Numbered from the stretch's first letter, positions 8,132 through 19,426 are shown. The stretch: DNA of 22,408 nt from Chara braunii (GCA_003427395.1 BFEA01000493.1:682937-705344), one strand, 5' to 3'. Notes: generated from the letters alone by a model not told the origin. Made by a program: numbers and translations.

Positions 8132-8479
8132 ATAGAGAGAAAGTGAGGATTAATCGTGTACCTCGAAGTATTTTTTTCCTCCAAACATAATGCGTATGCA
8201 TTCTATTTGAGTTTTTTATTTTATCTTTTACAAAACAACACTCTGAATGAAAAGTATATGGGTTGTACTAGAGTATAATGTATATGTTTTCTATCTATAA
8301 TTATGGAGGAAACAAAATTATAAATAGGTTACGTACGTAGAAATATTCAAAGGAAAAATACTGAAACTGATCAAAAATAATATCATCATAAAACATATAT
8401 ACTAAGGTTAGTTTGTTTTCACTACACATAGTTTTTCTCTTTCATGAATTACACATGATTTTTTCCCTTTCCATGAATT
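8132..8479. other. AT-rich intergenic DNA
   Basis: No reading frame or repeat is supported apart from short AT-rich runs. Confidence 0.4.
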
Positions 8480-9220
8480 TGTCGTTTTCGCACTTCTACC
8501 TTTAGGATCTCCATTGTCTTTAGTGAAGATTGAAGCTTTGATTTTAGTCTCATTTTTGCACTTCTACCTCAAGGGTGTCGTTTGTGTTCTTGGAGACTGC
8601 AATATGGAGGGTTTTTTTTCCTTCTTTTAAGACTCACTTTTTTTTTCAAACATCTACCCGCAAAACTTTATTTTACCTCGGTAAAAGTTGTATCATAGAG
8701 AATTTTTTTTAATGACTTGGTTTAGTTTTTTAAGCTTTGTCTGCGAGGCCTTCTTTGGTTTCATTGAAATTTTCATTGATGACTTCTCCTCGTTTTCACA
8801 ATCCTACCTCTAAAGCCTTCTTTGTCTTATGTGAAAATTATATCTCAAAGGTTTCTTTTCTTCTTTGGTGATTTTGTATCATTTTTGCATTTCTACCTCT
8901 GAAACATTTGTGCGTTTGATGAAAATTGTTCCCCAAAGGTTTCTAGTTTTTCTTTGTTGACTTACTATCGTTTTCGCACGTTTTTGTTTAAGGTTTTAAT
9001 ATTTTCACTGAAGATTGTTGCCTTAATTATTTTATAACTTGGTTTTATTTTAAGACTTTCACCATTAGTTTTTTTTTGTCTTTGATGAAATTGCAACTCA
9101 GAGGTTTCTTTTTTTCCTTTAACGACTTGATCATTAATTCCAACCGCCATCCTAGAGCGTTTTTTATCTTTGGTGAAGACGACAAACTAGAGCTTTTGCT
9201 ATTAGTTTTGACGACTCATT
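8480..9220. repeat. Degenerate ~90-bp tandem repeat
   Basis: A unit with the pattern CGTTTTCGCACTTCTACCTC, then a TCTTTGGTGAAGATT segment, a CAAAGGTTTC segment and a TTTGATGACTT segment, recurs across the region. The TTCTACC-type anchor occurs near 8494, 8562, 8653, 8802, 8891, 8979 and about 9057, with weak traces to about 9140. Spacing is mostly 80-91 bases, with some shorter or longer units (68 and 149). The copies are diverged, so this is an old local satellite. Its pyrimidine-rich strand bias and stop codons argue against coding. Confidence 0.72.
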
Positions 9221-9800
9221 ATTTTGTTAGCATCTCCACACAACATAAAACAAAAATAACATGAGTGCATTATCCCACAAAAGGCAACAAGATACATTAT
9301 TTTATTGTTTACATGAGCAGGTGCATCCTGCCCTTTGAAGAGAGACAACTTACTTGCTTTCTTACTATTGTATAAGTAGGGTCGTAAGACCCACGTCACA
9401 TTTTTGCAAGAGTATTATGAAATAACTAACATCTTTCGTCAAACATCACACACACACATAATAAATGAATGAAGTTTTTTTTTCGGTTCGGTACATTTAT
9501 AATAAGGGTGCAGGAAAACCCAACTGGTCGTAGGCCTAAAACCCAAGGGTACATGTCAAGTGATAGGAAACTGATTTTGATCTACCTATATCGTTTTCCC
9601 TCGTTCAAATAATGTCTTTCAAGCGGACTCAAACATAACACATTTTATGCATTGAGGGGAAAACGGTAGTTAAATTTTAAGTAGCGCACACATGTTCAAA
9701 TGATGGCGAGGCAACGAACTAATGATATTTTATGCTTCAGTTATATATAAGAGGTCATTTTTTGAAGACCACACGGGTTATGTACATGTATTCATGCGTT
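9221..9800. other. AT-rich intergenic DNA with a short inverted repeat
   Basis: TATCGTTTTCCCTC near 9587-9600 is nearly the reverse complement of GAGGGGAAAACGGTA near 9654-9668, giving 13-14-bp arms about 53 bases apart. No gene is supported. Confidence 0.4.
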
Positions 9801-9803
9801 ATA

Positions 9804-11553
9804 CTAGCAAACATGCAGATGGTAATTCATAGTAAGACCTTCGTTAACATTATTACATATTACTAACTCAACGTAATAATATTTTTTTAAATCTTTTCTT
9901 TTCCGCATGTAAACCACAATTGCAAAATGCATAAGTCTGATATGTTGGGGTATGATGTTGAGAAAACAATAGTGATGCTTGAAGAACTTACAATAAGTTG
10001 ACACTACCGTAGGGTTACAGACTCACGACTGCATAGCCACCTTTCAAGTACGGACAAAATATTAGTCCACTTTGCGACGAAGGGTGAGAAACTCAAATTG
10101 TAGACGCTCAATTTATGGTATTTGTAGCGTATGTTAAAGCAAAAGTCTATATTGTTCATATTGAAAAACAAGTTATGTTGCCGACTTGTGGAATATTGTC
10201 CTTGAGCATAAAAATCATTATTTCTTATCTTTTGGGATTTATTATCGTCGTTATCATCACAAACTTTAAGATATATACACAGACAGTTAATAAGCAATCA
10301 TCACTTTGAAATCTCAACTAATCCAGATAATAAGAGCAATAAAAATATTAATTGCAACCAAATATATTGACAAAAATATCAAAGTGTAAATTCAAATGAT
10401 CGTTATCAACATATCATTGAAGGTTTGGTTACAGATTAATTGAAAAGTTTTTGGTGTTCATGACGTTACAGCAAGCCAAATTTTAGAGTGATATTACTGC
10501 TAAATACCATACTTATAACTAGTTGTGATGAGATGATAATTTTTACCAATTACCTTTTTAGTCAATAAACATGATTGACCAGCACATATTGACATGACTC
10601 TTGCTTTTTTTAAACTTTCAACGAATTTGCTAGAATCAGAGAATAGAGTGCATACCCGATTTTCTCAAATTCTTTGTTAGTGATATGGTGACTTCACTAA
10701 TATCATAGTAATAAGCTACTTCCTATATGGGCACAAATAGAAAGAAAAGATAATTTCAAAGTTCTCTGTCAATTAAATAAAATAGAGTGTAAATGGACTT
10801 CTCTCTTTCTTGAAAAAAAACAACCAGTGTGTTCGTTTAAACTGTCTGTTTTCTAGTAGGAAACACTCGATATGAGACTTTATCAACATATGAACCATCA
10901 CTTGTCCAGTACGGTCAACCAACCATAATTCTTCAAAATCCTTGATGATATTAAAGAGACGATAGCTCATACAAAAAAATAAATCAAACCTAGAAAAAAG
11001 AAAACACGCTTGAAGTTGAGAGTCTTCGAGCTGTTAAGCTAAAAACAATTATAAAGGACCTAGATAATACAACCAAGTTCATGATGCCCCCCCCCCCCCT
11101 TCTTTCCCTCCCCTCCCCTCTTAAGACGCCAACCTACCTCGATTTGTTATCTCACAGCCTACGGAATCAGACGATTCAAAACATCTCTGCTGAAATATAA
11201 AAATGAACATTTTCAAACACGTGACTTTCAAAGGGTTTTAGAAGATGTGCATCTCAAAGGGCTACTCTCTTTAGTTCAATGACTACAAGTGTAACAATCA
11301 GCATAAAAAAAAAATTGTTACAATGAACGAGGTTCATTGTCTCTTGCAGAGAATGAAGTTTATTTATAAATATGTGTTCCCAACAATATATATCTTCGAT
11401 GGTTCGACATTCTTCGGGATGAAGGGTAACAAACTCTTTAGAGGTCCATAGGTTGAGCAATCCATATTCAACAAATCTTATGACGTTAATTTGTGTGAGC
11501 GAAAAATAAATGATGATGAAGTCCAAAACAGTGGGGTCAACAACCAGTTCCAT
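9804..11553 (-). pseudogene. Weak minus-strand coding relics, unknown
   Basis: Four minus-strand frames with protein-like composition follow one another: 11553-11254, 10970-10773, 10297-10004 and 10004-9804. The first (99 codons) contains SKEFVTLHPEECRTIEDIYC and WEHIFINKLHSLQETMNLVH. It continues past its TGA in the same frame with DAHLLKPFESHVFENVHFYI. The second holds RLFNIIKDFEELWLVDRTGQ and the third FVAKWTNILSVLERWLCSRE. None matches a family that I know. They may be pieces of one decayed gene, separate relics, or partly chance frames in AT-rich DNA. A poly(C) run interrupts the series at 11087. Confidence 0.27.
11087..11099. repeat. Poly(C) tract, 13 bases, followed by a C/T-rich run
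   Basis: Thirteen cytosines are followed by TTCTTTCCCTCCCCTCCCCT to about 11120, a short pyrimidine-rich repeat. Confidence 0.9.
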
Positions 11554-12358
11554 GAAAGAGACTTCACCATAGTAATTTTTTTCGTGAGTGCAAATGCTTA
11601 AATAATTTTAATTAGCAAACGGGAGAGAAATTGATTTTGAAAAAAAATGTAAATTACGTGGTTGTTAAAAAATGTTTTAGTAGCACGTTTTTGAAGTTGT
11701 TGAAAGCGAGAAAAATAAAATTGTTGCAAACAATTTTACTAGTGATGTTGAAGTTGTTATAGTAATTTTGGAGACAATAACATTGGTTTGAAGAAAGAAA
11801 ATTTATATAGTAAAAATGAAGAGACATGTGAGTACACATAGACATTGTCAAAACAAAAATTCTGAAAAATGTATACATAATTTTGTATTAATTATTATAT
11901 GCAAGGCAAAAGGTAATGCTTTCATGCTTTTATTGATTAAGCTTCCAGTTTTTGTTTACTAATAGTTAATATGATTCTTATAGAATAATTGAAGACGGGA
12001 AATACTACTTTTAGTCACCCTTGGTAATTATAAAAACATGACATCATTTTGTGATTGGTATTTTGGTTTTGGATCACCCGATTTTATTTAATTGATAATT
12101 ATTACGTATATATATATAATAATCAAAATTATATTTATTTAAATCACCATGAAAAGTGAAAGGACGGATCAAATTATTCTCATAATAAAAATTATCAAAT
12201 ACTACCTCACAAGTGTTTTTACTTATTAGGTTGTTCACTGGGTAACTTACCTCGTTTTCTTGCTAGTTATGCTAAAGTACTACAATCAGACAAAGTGAGG
12301 AGTAACATAGAAGGGAGGAGGTGCGAGTAAGAGAGAGGCTGTGATGGGGCACCCTTCT
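11554..12358. other. AT-rich intergenic DNA
   Basis: A 74-codon minus frame (11654-11878) is rich in Phe/Asn/Tyr and best explained by base composition. No gene is supported. Confidence 0.4.
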
Positions 12359-12415
12359 TACATTAAAGATAATAGATAGATAAAAAGATAAATACATAGA
12401 TCGATAAAAAAATAT

Positions 12416-12447
<32 letters not shown>

Positions 12448-12660
12448 ATAAATATTTTTTTTCTCACATTAAAGATAATTGATAGATAGAGTGAGGGAGA
12501 GAGAAAGAGAGGGAGGGAAGGAGGGATAGAGGAAGGGAGGGAGGGAGAGAGAGAGGGAGAGAGAGAGAAGGAGAGAGAGAGGGATGGAGGGAGGGAGGGA
12601 GTGCGTGAGTGACTAAGTGACAGAGAAAGGGAAAAAGGAAAAAAAAAGTAAAAAGTGAAA
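12359..12660. repeat. GATA and GGGA/GAGA microsatellite cluster
   Basis: An imperfect GATA region contains a purer TAGA run at about 12416-12446. It is followed by an almost all-purine GGGA/GAGA tract at about 12487-12600. The segment ACATTAAAGATAAT occurs at 12360 and again at about 12466, so a ~106-bp piece containing the GATA run was duplicated or grew by slippage. Serine/proline/leucine frames on the opposite strand are artefacts of the repeat. Confidence 0.9.
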
Positions 12661-13419
12661 GATATGTACGCCTTACATCATATGAGAGAGAGAGAAACAT
12701 GCCTTGCCGCTCGATTCACCCCTTCCCCTACACCCCTTCCCCACCCCCATCGCGTGACAGTAAGTGCGAATTTGGAAGGTCTGATAAGGGTTATCAACGG
12801 TCCAAATAAGGTTTGGCTTTTGAATTGAGATTCCGACTCTTTGAAAAACTCTGCTCGGATGTTTTTAAATAATAGTATGCAGTTAAGCTTAAGAAACTTC
12901 GTGTAACTCTGAAACAAAAAATGGATTGTAAGCCTATTTTGCGCAGACCATGTCAATCTATATGTTGTTTTCTCTCGTCCTAATTTTTTTTCGGGATAAA
13001 ACGAATAAACATAGCACGTGGTTATACAAGTTTGCTACTTAGATAAATAACAGTTATTTGAATAAAGTGAACTTGTATGTTAATGAATAAAGTAGCGTAG
13101 TGTTTTTTTTTGTCGATGCTTCCGAGTTTGTTCTCTCGACTTTAATTTTGAAAGATGGTAGATAGGGATAGTGAGAATCTCATTAGTCCATTCATATGCT
13201 TCGTTAACTAGATGATGCGACCTTTGGTTATCTTAATAGAAATAATTATTCTCACATTCACTTGAGCTTCGTCAAATCTTCGCACTTTGATATTCCAAGT
13301 ATGGGGCAAAAATCGCATTTCTACAACATTTATTCAGATCGTTACAACGTTTTAGTTTGATAAAATTAATGAGTCCTCCTTCCTTTTATTATCCAACTTC
13401 CTCCTTTTTGTTTTTGTTT
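12661..13419. other. Intergenic DNA with a C-rich repeat
   Basis: CACCCCTTCCCC-type motifs repeat at about 12717-12750. A 92-codon minus frame (12956-12678), containing AEFFKESESQFKSQTLFGPL, is mildly protein-like, but I cannot assign it. Confidence 0.35.
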
Positions 13420-15410
13420 TTTTTACTCGTTTTGTTTCTTGCACTTTGCTGACTAAATGTGACACAATAGTTCCACCATGTGGCCACACACTCATGATCT
13501 ACAAGCATGTTAAACCTCTTTGTGCTTATGTAAGGATGAGCAAGATAGAAGGCTTTCACCATCATCCCAACACGTGTAAGTACAAGACGAATGTACTCGC
13601 CACATAGTTTTTTTCTCCCTACGCACATATGGAATCACATATATGTTAACTCCTCGAGTCTGTGATGATGGTTGTGGCAACGACCAGTATTCTTATGCAA
13701 TAAGGAGAGTACACGACATCTTTCCATCTATTTTTAATTCAATGCAAGAAATTAGTAAACGAGCGAAAACAACAATTTGCGATTTGTAGACATTAAAGAA
13801 CAAAGTTTAGAATTATGGTGATAGTGTTGACTCTGAGAAGATGTGTACCTTAAGCGAAAAACTTTGTATTCGATTAGGTGAACTTATATTCCGTTGATTA
13901 AACCTTATTGAAAAATCAAAAGCGTGTGTTTACATGTGTTTTTTTTTCGATATATAGATCAATATATATTAGTCGGACTTATATAAATATTGACGTACAA
14001 TGGACGAAATATTCGACGAAAAGTGGGTATGATGTTGATGGTGGATTTACTTTTATCATTAGTTACGAAAGTTTGGAGCATAGTCTCATATGCTTATTCT
14101 TATTCCGGTGACGAATGCGTAAAATATATTTCGGGAGTTTGACAAGCGAAAAAGGAAACAATTGCAGGAGAAAGTTGAAGAGGAATTTCTTAATTGGAAT
14201 TTGAAAAAAACAGGAGGATGAAAATCGAAATGAAGGAAGCAAATGTTTGTGTGAATAAAATAAAAATAAAGAGTCAAAAAATAAAAATTGAGGATGTCGA
14301 GAGTAAAAAAAGGGTCTGAAGGGTTAGTGTTTACACCTACTGATCATAACCCAGAGAAAATTGTGATCATATGTATATACATGTATTATGAAGGGATACA
14401 GCTTGTTCGTTCGAAATGTGGGATTTGAGTTCGTTTTGATGCTTGAGGAGGAATATATTTGAAAGAAAATGACAAGGAGTTCATTGGTAAAGGACTTTGT
14501 TACTTTGAAAAATGGAAGGTAGACGGGAAATATAAGCGAGCTACATTATTAAAAAAAAAACGCACTTATCGATGTTCTGCCCAATTTGCTTAACATTCAG
14601 CAAAGCCTACGAATTCTCTGAGCAAAAAAATGGCAAAGGCTTTGAACTTGTCATTATGCATAATACTTTTACCAAAAGACACTGCTATTAGTATCAACCG
14701 GATTGTGTTCCCGTCAGAAGACACAAGACCAGTTTCAACATCCTACTCGGCACATGAGTACAGTCCAGTCATCCCCCGTCGAGGGGTCAATTTTGACTAC
14801 GCTCAACAGGATTGCTTCCAAAGATGCCTTTCAGTCTCAGTATATCATTTCAACTGGTTTCAAGCAAGGAAAACTATCTATCTTTGTAGTTCACACTGAG
14901 TTCTAAGAGGGTACTATTCATGATTTGAGAATCTACCTGAAGAAACGCAATGACACTCATGATCTCTTTGACTCAGTCTGGATCTCAACAACAAGATTTT
15001 TTTAGGAGAAAGAGAGGGAGTTGGATGAGAGTGGTGTCAAACTGATTTGCAGTTTCGGACCAAAGCTCTACACTAACTGTCCCAAGCCTCCAGTACCTTT
15101 CACTCTCACAGATGATTCTTATTGGGTGAACTGGTGGATTTGGCTAAGAGGTACATCTTCCCTGCAGCGATTCATTATGAGGCAATGACTGAGCCTTCAG
15201 AGTTTCGACATCTCAAACGAGAGATCTTCTCACATTCATATCTTCCTACACTGTGGGAGGAGTTTTGTGCTATGGTTAACTTCCGTATCATGGGACTTGG
15301 ATGAAAGTGTTCTGAGCTTATAGGCTTTAGGTGGTTCTATATTAAGAGGCCACAATCTCAGGAGGTACAGAGGCGTGGTTCAAGGCATAGGAAACGCACA
15401 ACAAAATGAG
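13420..15410 (+). pseudogene. Decayed coding relic(s) of unknown family, Cys/His motif near the start
   Basis: A chain of protein-like segments on the plus strand is broken by frameshifts and stops. In order: DTIVPPCGHTLMIYKHVKPL with nearby Cys/His (~13460-13560); CDDGCGNDQYSYAIRRVHDI (~13660-13720); a charged FREFDKRKRKQLQEKVEEEF (~14132-14190); EGLVFTPTDHNPEKIVIICI (~14318-14377); KENDKEFIGKGLCYFEKWKV (~14463-14520); SKDAFQSQYIISTGFKQGKL (~14818-14877); EGTIHDLRIYLKKRNDTHDL after TAA at 14904; ESGVKLICSFGPKLYTNCPK after TAG at 15003; and, after a shift near 15125, RYIFPAAIHYEAMTEPSEFR and YLPTLWEEFCAMVNFRIMGL. A basic tail ends at TGA 15408-15410. GLVFTPTD followed later by EKWK is reminiscent of a nucleotidyltransferase or capping-type fold, but that is weak. 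It could be one gene or two neighbours. Confidence 0.45.
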
Positions 15411-15889
15411 AAATTGAGTGTATGACTGAGAGGGATCAGTGAGGACTCTTGACTAGTACTGGCTATGCTCTTTATGTGTACTTTTTGAGATTATTATGAG
15501 TTTTTATTCTTCCCTCACTTATCTTTGTCATCACTCGAGTCAGTCAGTCCTACTTCATTTGCATTGACTCTGCTTAATGATGATGCGTCTTGATGATCTC
15601 GTCACAGTTCTCAAAATTAAAAATTTGGCAAAATTGATGCATGCATGACATACCAGAATTTTATAATGAATACTTGCATGATTTTTGTTGCTTCGAATCA
15701 AAATAAAGGATTCCTAAGACCGGGGATCGATGAAGACCAGAATTGAAGAGTCTCGCTCGAAGCCGGACGCACACAACATGAAGGGATTTACTTTAATTAA
15801 TTTATTTTATTTATTGCAAATATCATCCAAATCCTGCGTGACATCCTGTTGGCTTTCTGGTCGCCTAAAGTGGGCTAACTAGAGAAAGT
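15411..15889. other. 3' flank of the relic, no gene seen
   Basis: This is AT-rich sequence after the relic's last stop. A possible AATAAA-type signal (AAATAAAGGA) occurs near 15700, too far away to assign with confidence. No gene is seen. Confidence 0.35.
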
Positions 15890-16740
15890 GCGACAACGCG
15901 TGTGTGTGTGGTCGCGCAGTCCCTTTCGTTAGTGCGCGCGTGTGTATGTGGTCGCGCAGTCCCTTCCGTTAGTACGCTCGCACTCGCTTGTGCTCGCGTG
16001 GGCCCCGCAGTTCCATTTGTCCGTGCCCAGCCTTCGCACGAGATCTCACGCTAGTGCACATTGAACTTCCCAATTCCCCCGTGCGTAGCTTGCACGCACT
16101 TACGTGGTTATGCGCGCCTTTGATTCGTTCGAGCGCGGCCTCGCGCGCCCCTAGTTCGCTCGTGCGCGGCCTTGTACATGATTGCGCGCTTGTGCGTGCC
16201 CCTGGTTCGTTCTTGCGCGACCTTGGGTGCGATTGATTGGTCATAGCGTGGTCTCGCTCACGTTTGCACGCTTGCGCGCACGCCCGATCACGTGCATCTG
16301 CGCACACTGTTCACTCCCGCTTATGCCCGTTTGGGCGTTGGCGGGCGTCCACAACTCCTCTTTGATCCATCAGTGCGAGTCATGGCCCCATGTGTGAGGT
16401 GATCCGCATTGTGGACGGGCTGCGCGCTCGATGACTTGTGTGGGCGCGGGTCTGCAAGTGTGTTCCGGCTAGTACACGTACGTGCACATGCAATTGCACT
16501 CGAACGTGACTTTGCGCGCAGGTGTCGAGCGCACGAGAATGATCATGCTCAGCTATGGCGTGCACTTGCTCATCCGCCTTACCTCTTGTCTCCCGCTTCT
16601 CCCTCGCCCCCAGTTACTCCGTTGGTCCCAGTGTGTCTGTCTCCCGTGCTTCCGTCGTACGCCTACACGTGCGCCTCCCCAAGTCTCCCCCCAAGCTCCT
16701 CTTGTGCGCCTGCACGTGCGTAAGTGGGAAGTGTCCCGAT
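15890..16740. repeat. CpG-rich low-complexity block with short degenerate repeats
   Basis: The GTGCGCG/GCGTG-rich DNA contrasts sharply with the AT-rich flanks. A 40-bp tandem duplication places GGTCGCGCAGTCCCTT at about 15910 and again at about 15950. A looser motif, GCGCCTTTGATTCGTTCG and relatives followed by GCGCGGCCTTG, recurs near 16112, 16144 and 16194. Open frames of 60-110 codons on both strands are rich in Arg, Ala and Cys and overlap each other, as expected from base composition. I see no gene. Confidence 0.7.
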
Positions 16741-17520
16741 TTTGGGCCCGGTTGGGATTTTATAGTTTGTCGGGCCCTTTTCAGAGTGAGCCTAAGCCTT
16801 CGCATATTCCAGGGTTTTCGACAAGTTGCAGTACCCCGGTACCATGGCTCCACCGAGGCTATGCCTCGGCCTATTTGGGCCCCCAAAGGGTTTTTAGTGA
16901 AGGGAGTTTTTTTGTCGGGCACCGGGCCTTTTGCAGCGCCTTGGTACCGAGGCTCATTCCGAACCTAAGTCTGAGTTTGCCCAGGCTCTTGTGGTCCCCA
17001 CACGAAAAAGTACCAGGGCCTTGCCAAATTCCACAGAGTCCAGTTCAAAATTAATAAGTTCATGGTCCGAGGGGTCCTTGCTCCGCCTTAGGCCCGAGGC
17101 CCCTTTTTTGGTTCCTCTCATGGGTCAAATGTCAAGGCTTCAAGGCTGCCTGCGTAACAGTTTCCCTTTTTTCCGATCCCGCAACAGACCTCGAGTGTTG
17201 TTGCCCTCTAGTCTGCCTGAAGGCTTGTCTCAAGAGTCTGGCGCTATCTCTTACCAAGCACATCGTCCGACTTTTAATGTAAACCCATCCCTCTCGTTCT
17301 TGTCCATCATCCGGAGCCTTCGGCGTTTCCTTCGTTGTTGTCGTGCTTTTGTATCTTGACCACAATAACCTCGATAGTGTCCATAAAATAATGCTCACTC
17401 AGAGCTTCGTGGTCCGCCTTTTCCTGACGCCTCGGCCCTGATGCCCGTGGCGTGGATCTGGTATCATACTCCTTCGATGTAGATCGTGGTCCCACCCGGT
17501 AAAACATGTGGATCCGGTGC
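16741..17520. other. GC-rich block, possible old LTR or retroelement leader
   Basis: This is moderately GC-rich, with GGGCCC/CCGAGGC motifs and a perfect 7-bp hairpin CCGAGGC-TAT-GCCTCGG at about 16852-16868. TGGTATCATACT near 17460 shares its first eight bases with the primer-binding site complementary to initiator tRNA-Met used by many plant LTR retroelements, and CCGGTGCCCGCC near 17514 loosely resembles another. I find no paired LTR, gag or pol. Open frames up to 190 codons here show no known domain. Confidence 0.25.
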
Positions 17521-17789
17521 CCGCCAAGTGTAATCACAAAGGAAGTAAAGGGCGGCGAAAGGCTAGAGCTGCCCGACAGCGGGTGAAAGCATAAGGGATC
17601 CACATTATTGAGTTAACCGCATAAGAGCAGTTTCAAGGCATTAAAAAACCCAACCTCTGGGCCAAGTTCATTATAAAGATTTAATTATAGGATACTTAAA
17701 CAACCTTAATCCGTTCGTCGAAATAGTTGGTTTTTAAATAAACATAGTTGCTTCATTGAAGAGAGTAAACGATCAATACAAGGTTCAAA
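17521..17789. other. Intergenic, short inverted repeat
   Basis: ATGTGGATCC (about 17505-17514) is mirrored by GGATCCACAT (about 17597-17606). Nothing else can be supported. Confidence 0.35.
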
Positions 17790-18116
17790 CAATTAAACCG
17801 ATGATAATTATTTTTCGTAGGCCAACTCAATGTGTAAGATCAAGGACGTAATGAATAGTGTTGAATAGATTGAAAAAAAAACGTCGCCCAAAAACAAAGT
17901 GTTGTCTTGGTGGAACACTGACTTAGGACTGTATGGGCAATAACCCTGCAAAATTTCATGGTTTGGCAAGGACCTAATCCCTACCGTGCAGTGAAAGACC
18001 TTCATGACATTTGTGTTAATTCTAACGATAGAGAAAAGATGACGCTACATGCACACGTTATGGAGAGAAGATTAATAAATGCATATATTTTCGTTTTATT
18101 TTCAGGTGCTTCGGAC
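17790..18116 (+). pseudogene. Short plus-strand coding relic, unknown
   Basis: One frame reads NFMVWQGPNPYRAVKDLHDI, then NDREKMTLHAHVMERRLINA, and ends with TAG just before the fold-back element. A different frame a little upstream reads KNKVLSWWNTDLGLYG, suggesting a frameshift near 17940. The composition is convincingly protein-like over about 60 codons, but I cannot name the family. The fold-back element directly downstream may have truncated it. Confidence 0.35.
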
Positions 18117-18124
18117 GGGTGTTA

Positions 18125-18700
18125 GATAGTCGGATTGGGAAACCTAAAACCGCTTTCAGGAGCTTCAACCACTTCATGCCATTTAAGAGGTTTCAGGTCC
18201 CCATCGGAAACTCCTCAAATGACGTGAAGCGCTTGAACTTTTGAAAGCGGTTCAGGTTCCCCTATCCAAACATTCAAATGGGGGAACCTGAAACCGATTT
18301 CAAGAGCTTCAGCCACTTCACATCATTTCAAAGGTTTCAAGTCTTTCCACCTGAAACTCATGGAATAACCTGAAAGCGGCTTCATATGCCATAATCCAAC
18401 CAATTGGATAGGGGAATCTCAAACCACTTTTAAAATTTCTAGCCATTTCAGGTTATTTCAGAGGTTTAAGGTCTCCCTACCCGAAACTCATGAAAGGATC
18501 TGAAGTGGCACACAACAACGTTGAACCAAAACAAAAACAGGCAAAAAAAAAAAAAAAAAACGACCTTCAATACACCTGAAACTTCTAAAATGACATGAAA
18601 TGTCTTCTGGTCATTTCAACGATTTCGAACTTTTGCTTACGAACTTCATAATCTTTCATTCTGAAATTTCAGTAAGTCGTTAACCATTTGTGATGTCATG
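18125..18700. mobile_element. Fold-back / tandem MITE-like element, ~135-145-bp unit
   Basis: GGGAACCTGAAACCGCTTTC followed by an AGCTTCAACCACTTCAT..CATTT..AGAGGTTTCAGGTC segment occurs at about 18137, 18281 and 18411. Between the first two is an inverted copy (about 18204-18273). The segment 18130-18273 is therefore a large imperfect hairpin with ~70-bp arms and a loop of a few bases around GTCCCCAT. More diverged half-units extend to about 18700 (for example ATGACATGAAATGTCTTCTG near 18590), interrupted by A18 at about 18542. The outer motif GGATAGGGGAACCTGAAAC recalls ends of plant MITE families. It has no coding capacity, and I could not define target-site duplications. Confidence 0.7.
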
Positions 18701-19426
18701 GAAATGTATGCAGTCCCTATTCCCACAACTAAGTTTTTTTTTTTTTTACTAATTTTTTGCTTTTTTGTTTTATATAGTTTTTTCTAATGATCCTTGCTAG
18801 CTGTCATAATTATAAATGCATCTGCCCGAAGATAGGGGTAGATACATCGTATACCTATTTTAAAGTTCTCTGATTTTTATTATGTTTTTCATCTTTTAAC
18901 TTTCTCTTTGAGTACTGGTTGTGATCATAGCCAAGTACACAATAAACAAGTACATGTTAAAAGTCCAAGCAAATTTTGATATTCGTATTAGTCGTTGTGA
19001 AGTTTGCTCGCACTAACACTTTTGAAAGTATATTTGCATGCAATCACAACCTTTATCTCGATACGTGACTGTAATCACGCTCATAATTAGGTCGAAGGAA
19101 TGCTCATGTGAGTATAGCTTAAGTCTCATGCCTGTCCGTTCATGAATTCAATTCTAAGACTATTATTTGAGCAATAGGTTCAATCATATATCATGATGAA
19201 AAATATATATATTTATTTTTATTTTAGTTTTCTCGTTATTAAGTTTGTGCTTAAGCATCGACGACACATGACTAAAAAAACAGGAGATTTGTCCGTGCAA
19301 CCGTGTGAATTTATATTATTTGTTAGTCAAATGTCGTGAGGTGTAATGAGTATACCTTGGCAAGATGCCCATCACATGAGGAATGGATGATAGTGGAGAT
19401 GGTAGGGTGAAAAAATAGTACATATC
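18701..19426. other. AT-rich intergenic DNA
   Basis: There is a T-rich run near 18733-18745 and no supported gene. GAAGGAATGCTCA near 19095 recurs near 19479. Confidence 0.4.

Noticed and set aside
12464-12700. Ser/Leu/Pro-rich minus-strand frame
   Set aside because: It is a direct translation of the GGGA/GAGA microsatellite.
14318-14520. mRNA capping enzyme nucleotidyltransferase
   Set aside because: GLVFTPTD and a later EKWK are suggestive, but the lysine nucleophile motif is not seen and the frame is broken, so no function was assigned.
620-15410. Reassigned code in which TAA/TAG mean glutamine, as in some ciliates and ulvophyte algae
   Set aside because: The hAT frame (TAG and TAA internal, TGA terminal) would fit. 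However, other relics carry internal TGA and many frameshifts, the stop types are mixed, and ordinary pseudogene decay explains all of them.
16482-17359. Open frames of 190 and 142 codons on the plus strand
   Set aside because: They overlap other equally long frames in GC-rich, stop-poor DNA and contain no recognisable domain.
16741-17600. A full LTR retrotransposon
   Set aside because: Two short primer-site-like matches exist, but there is no second LTR, gag, protease, reverse transcriptase or integrase.
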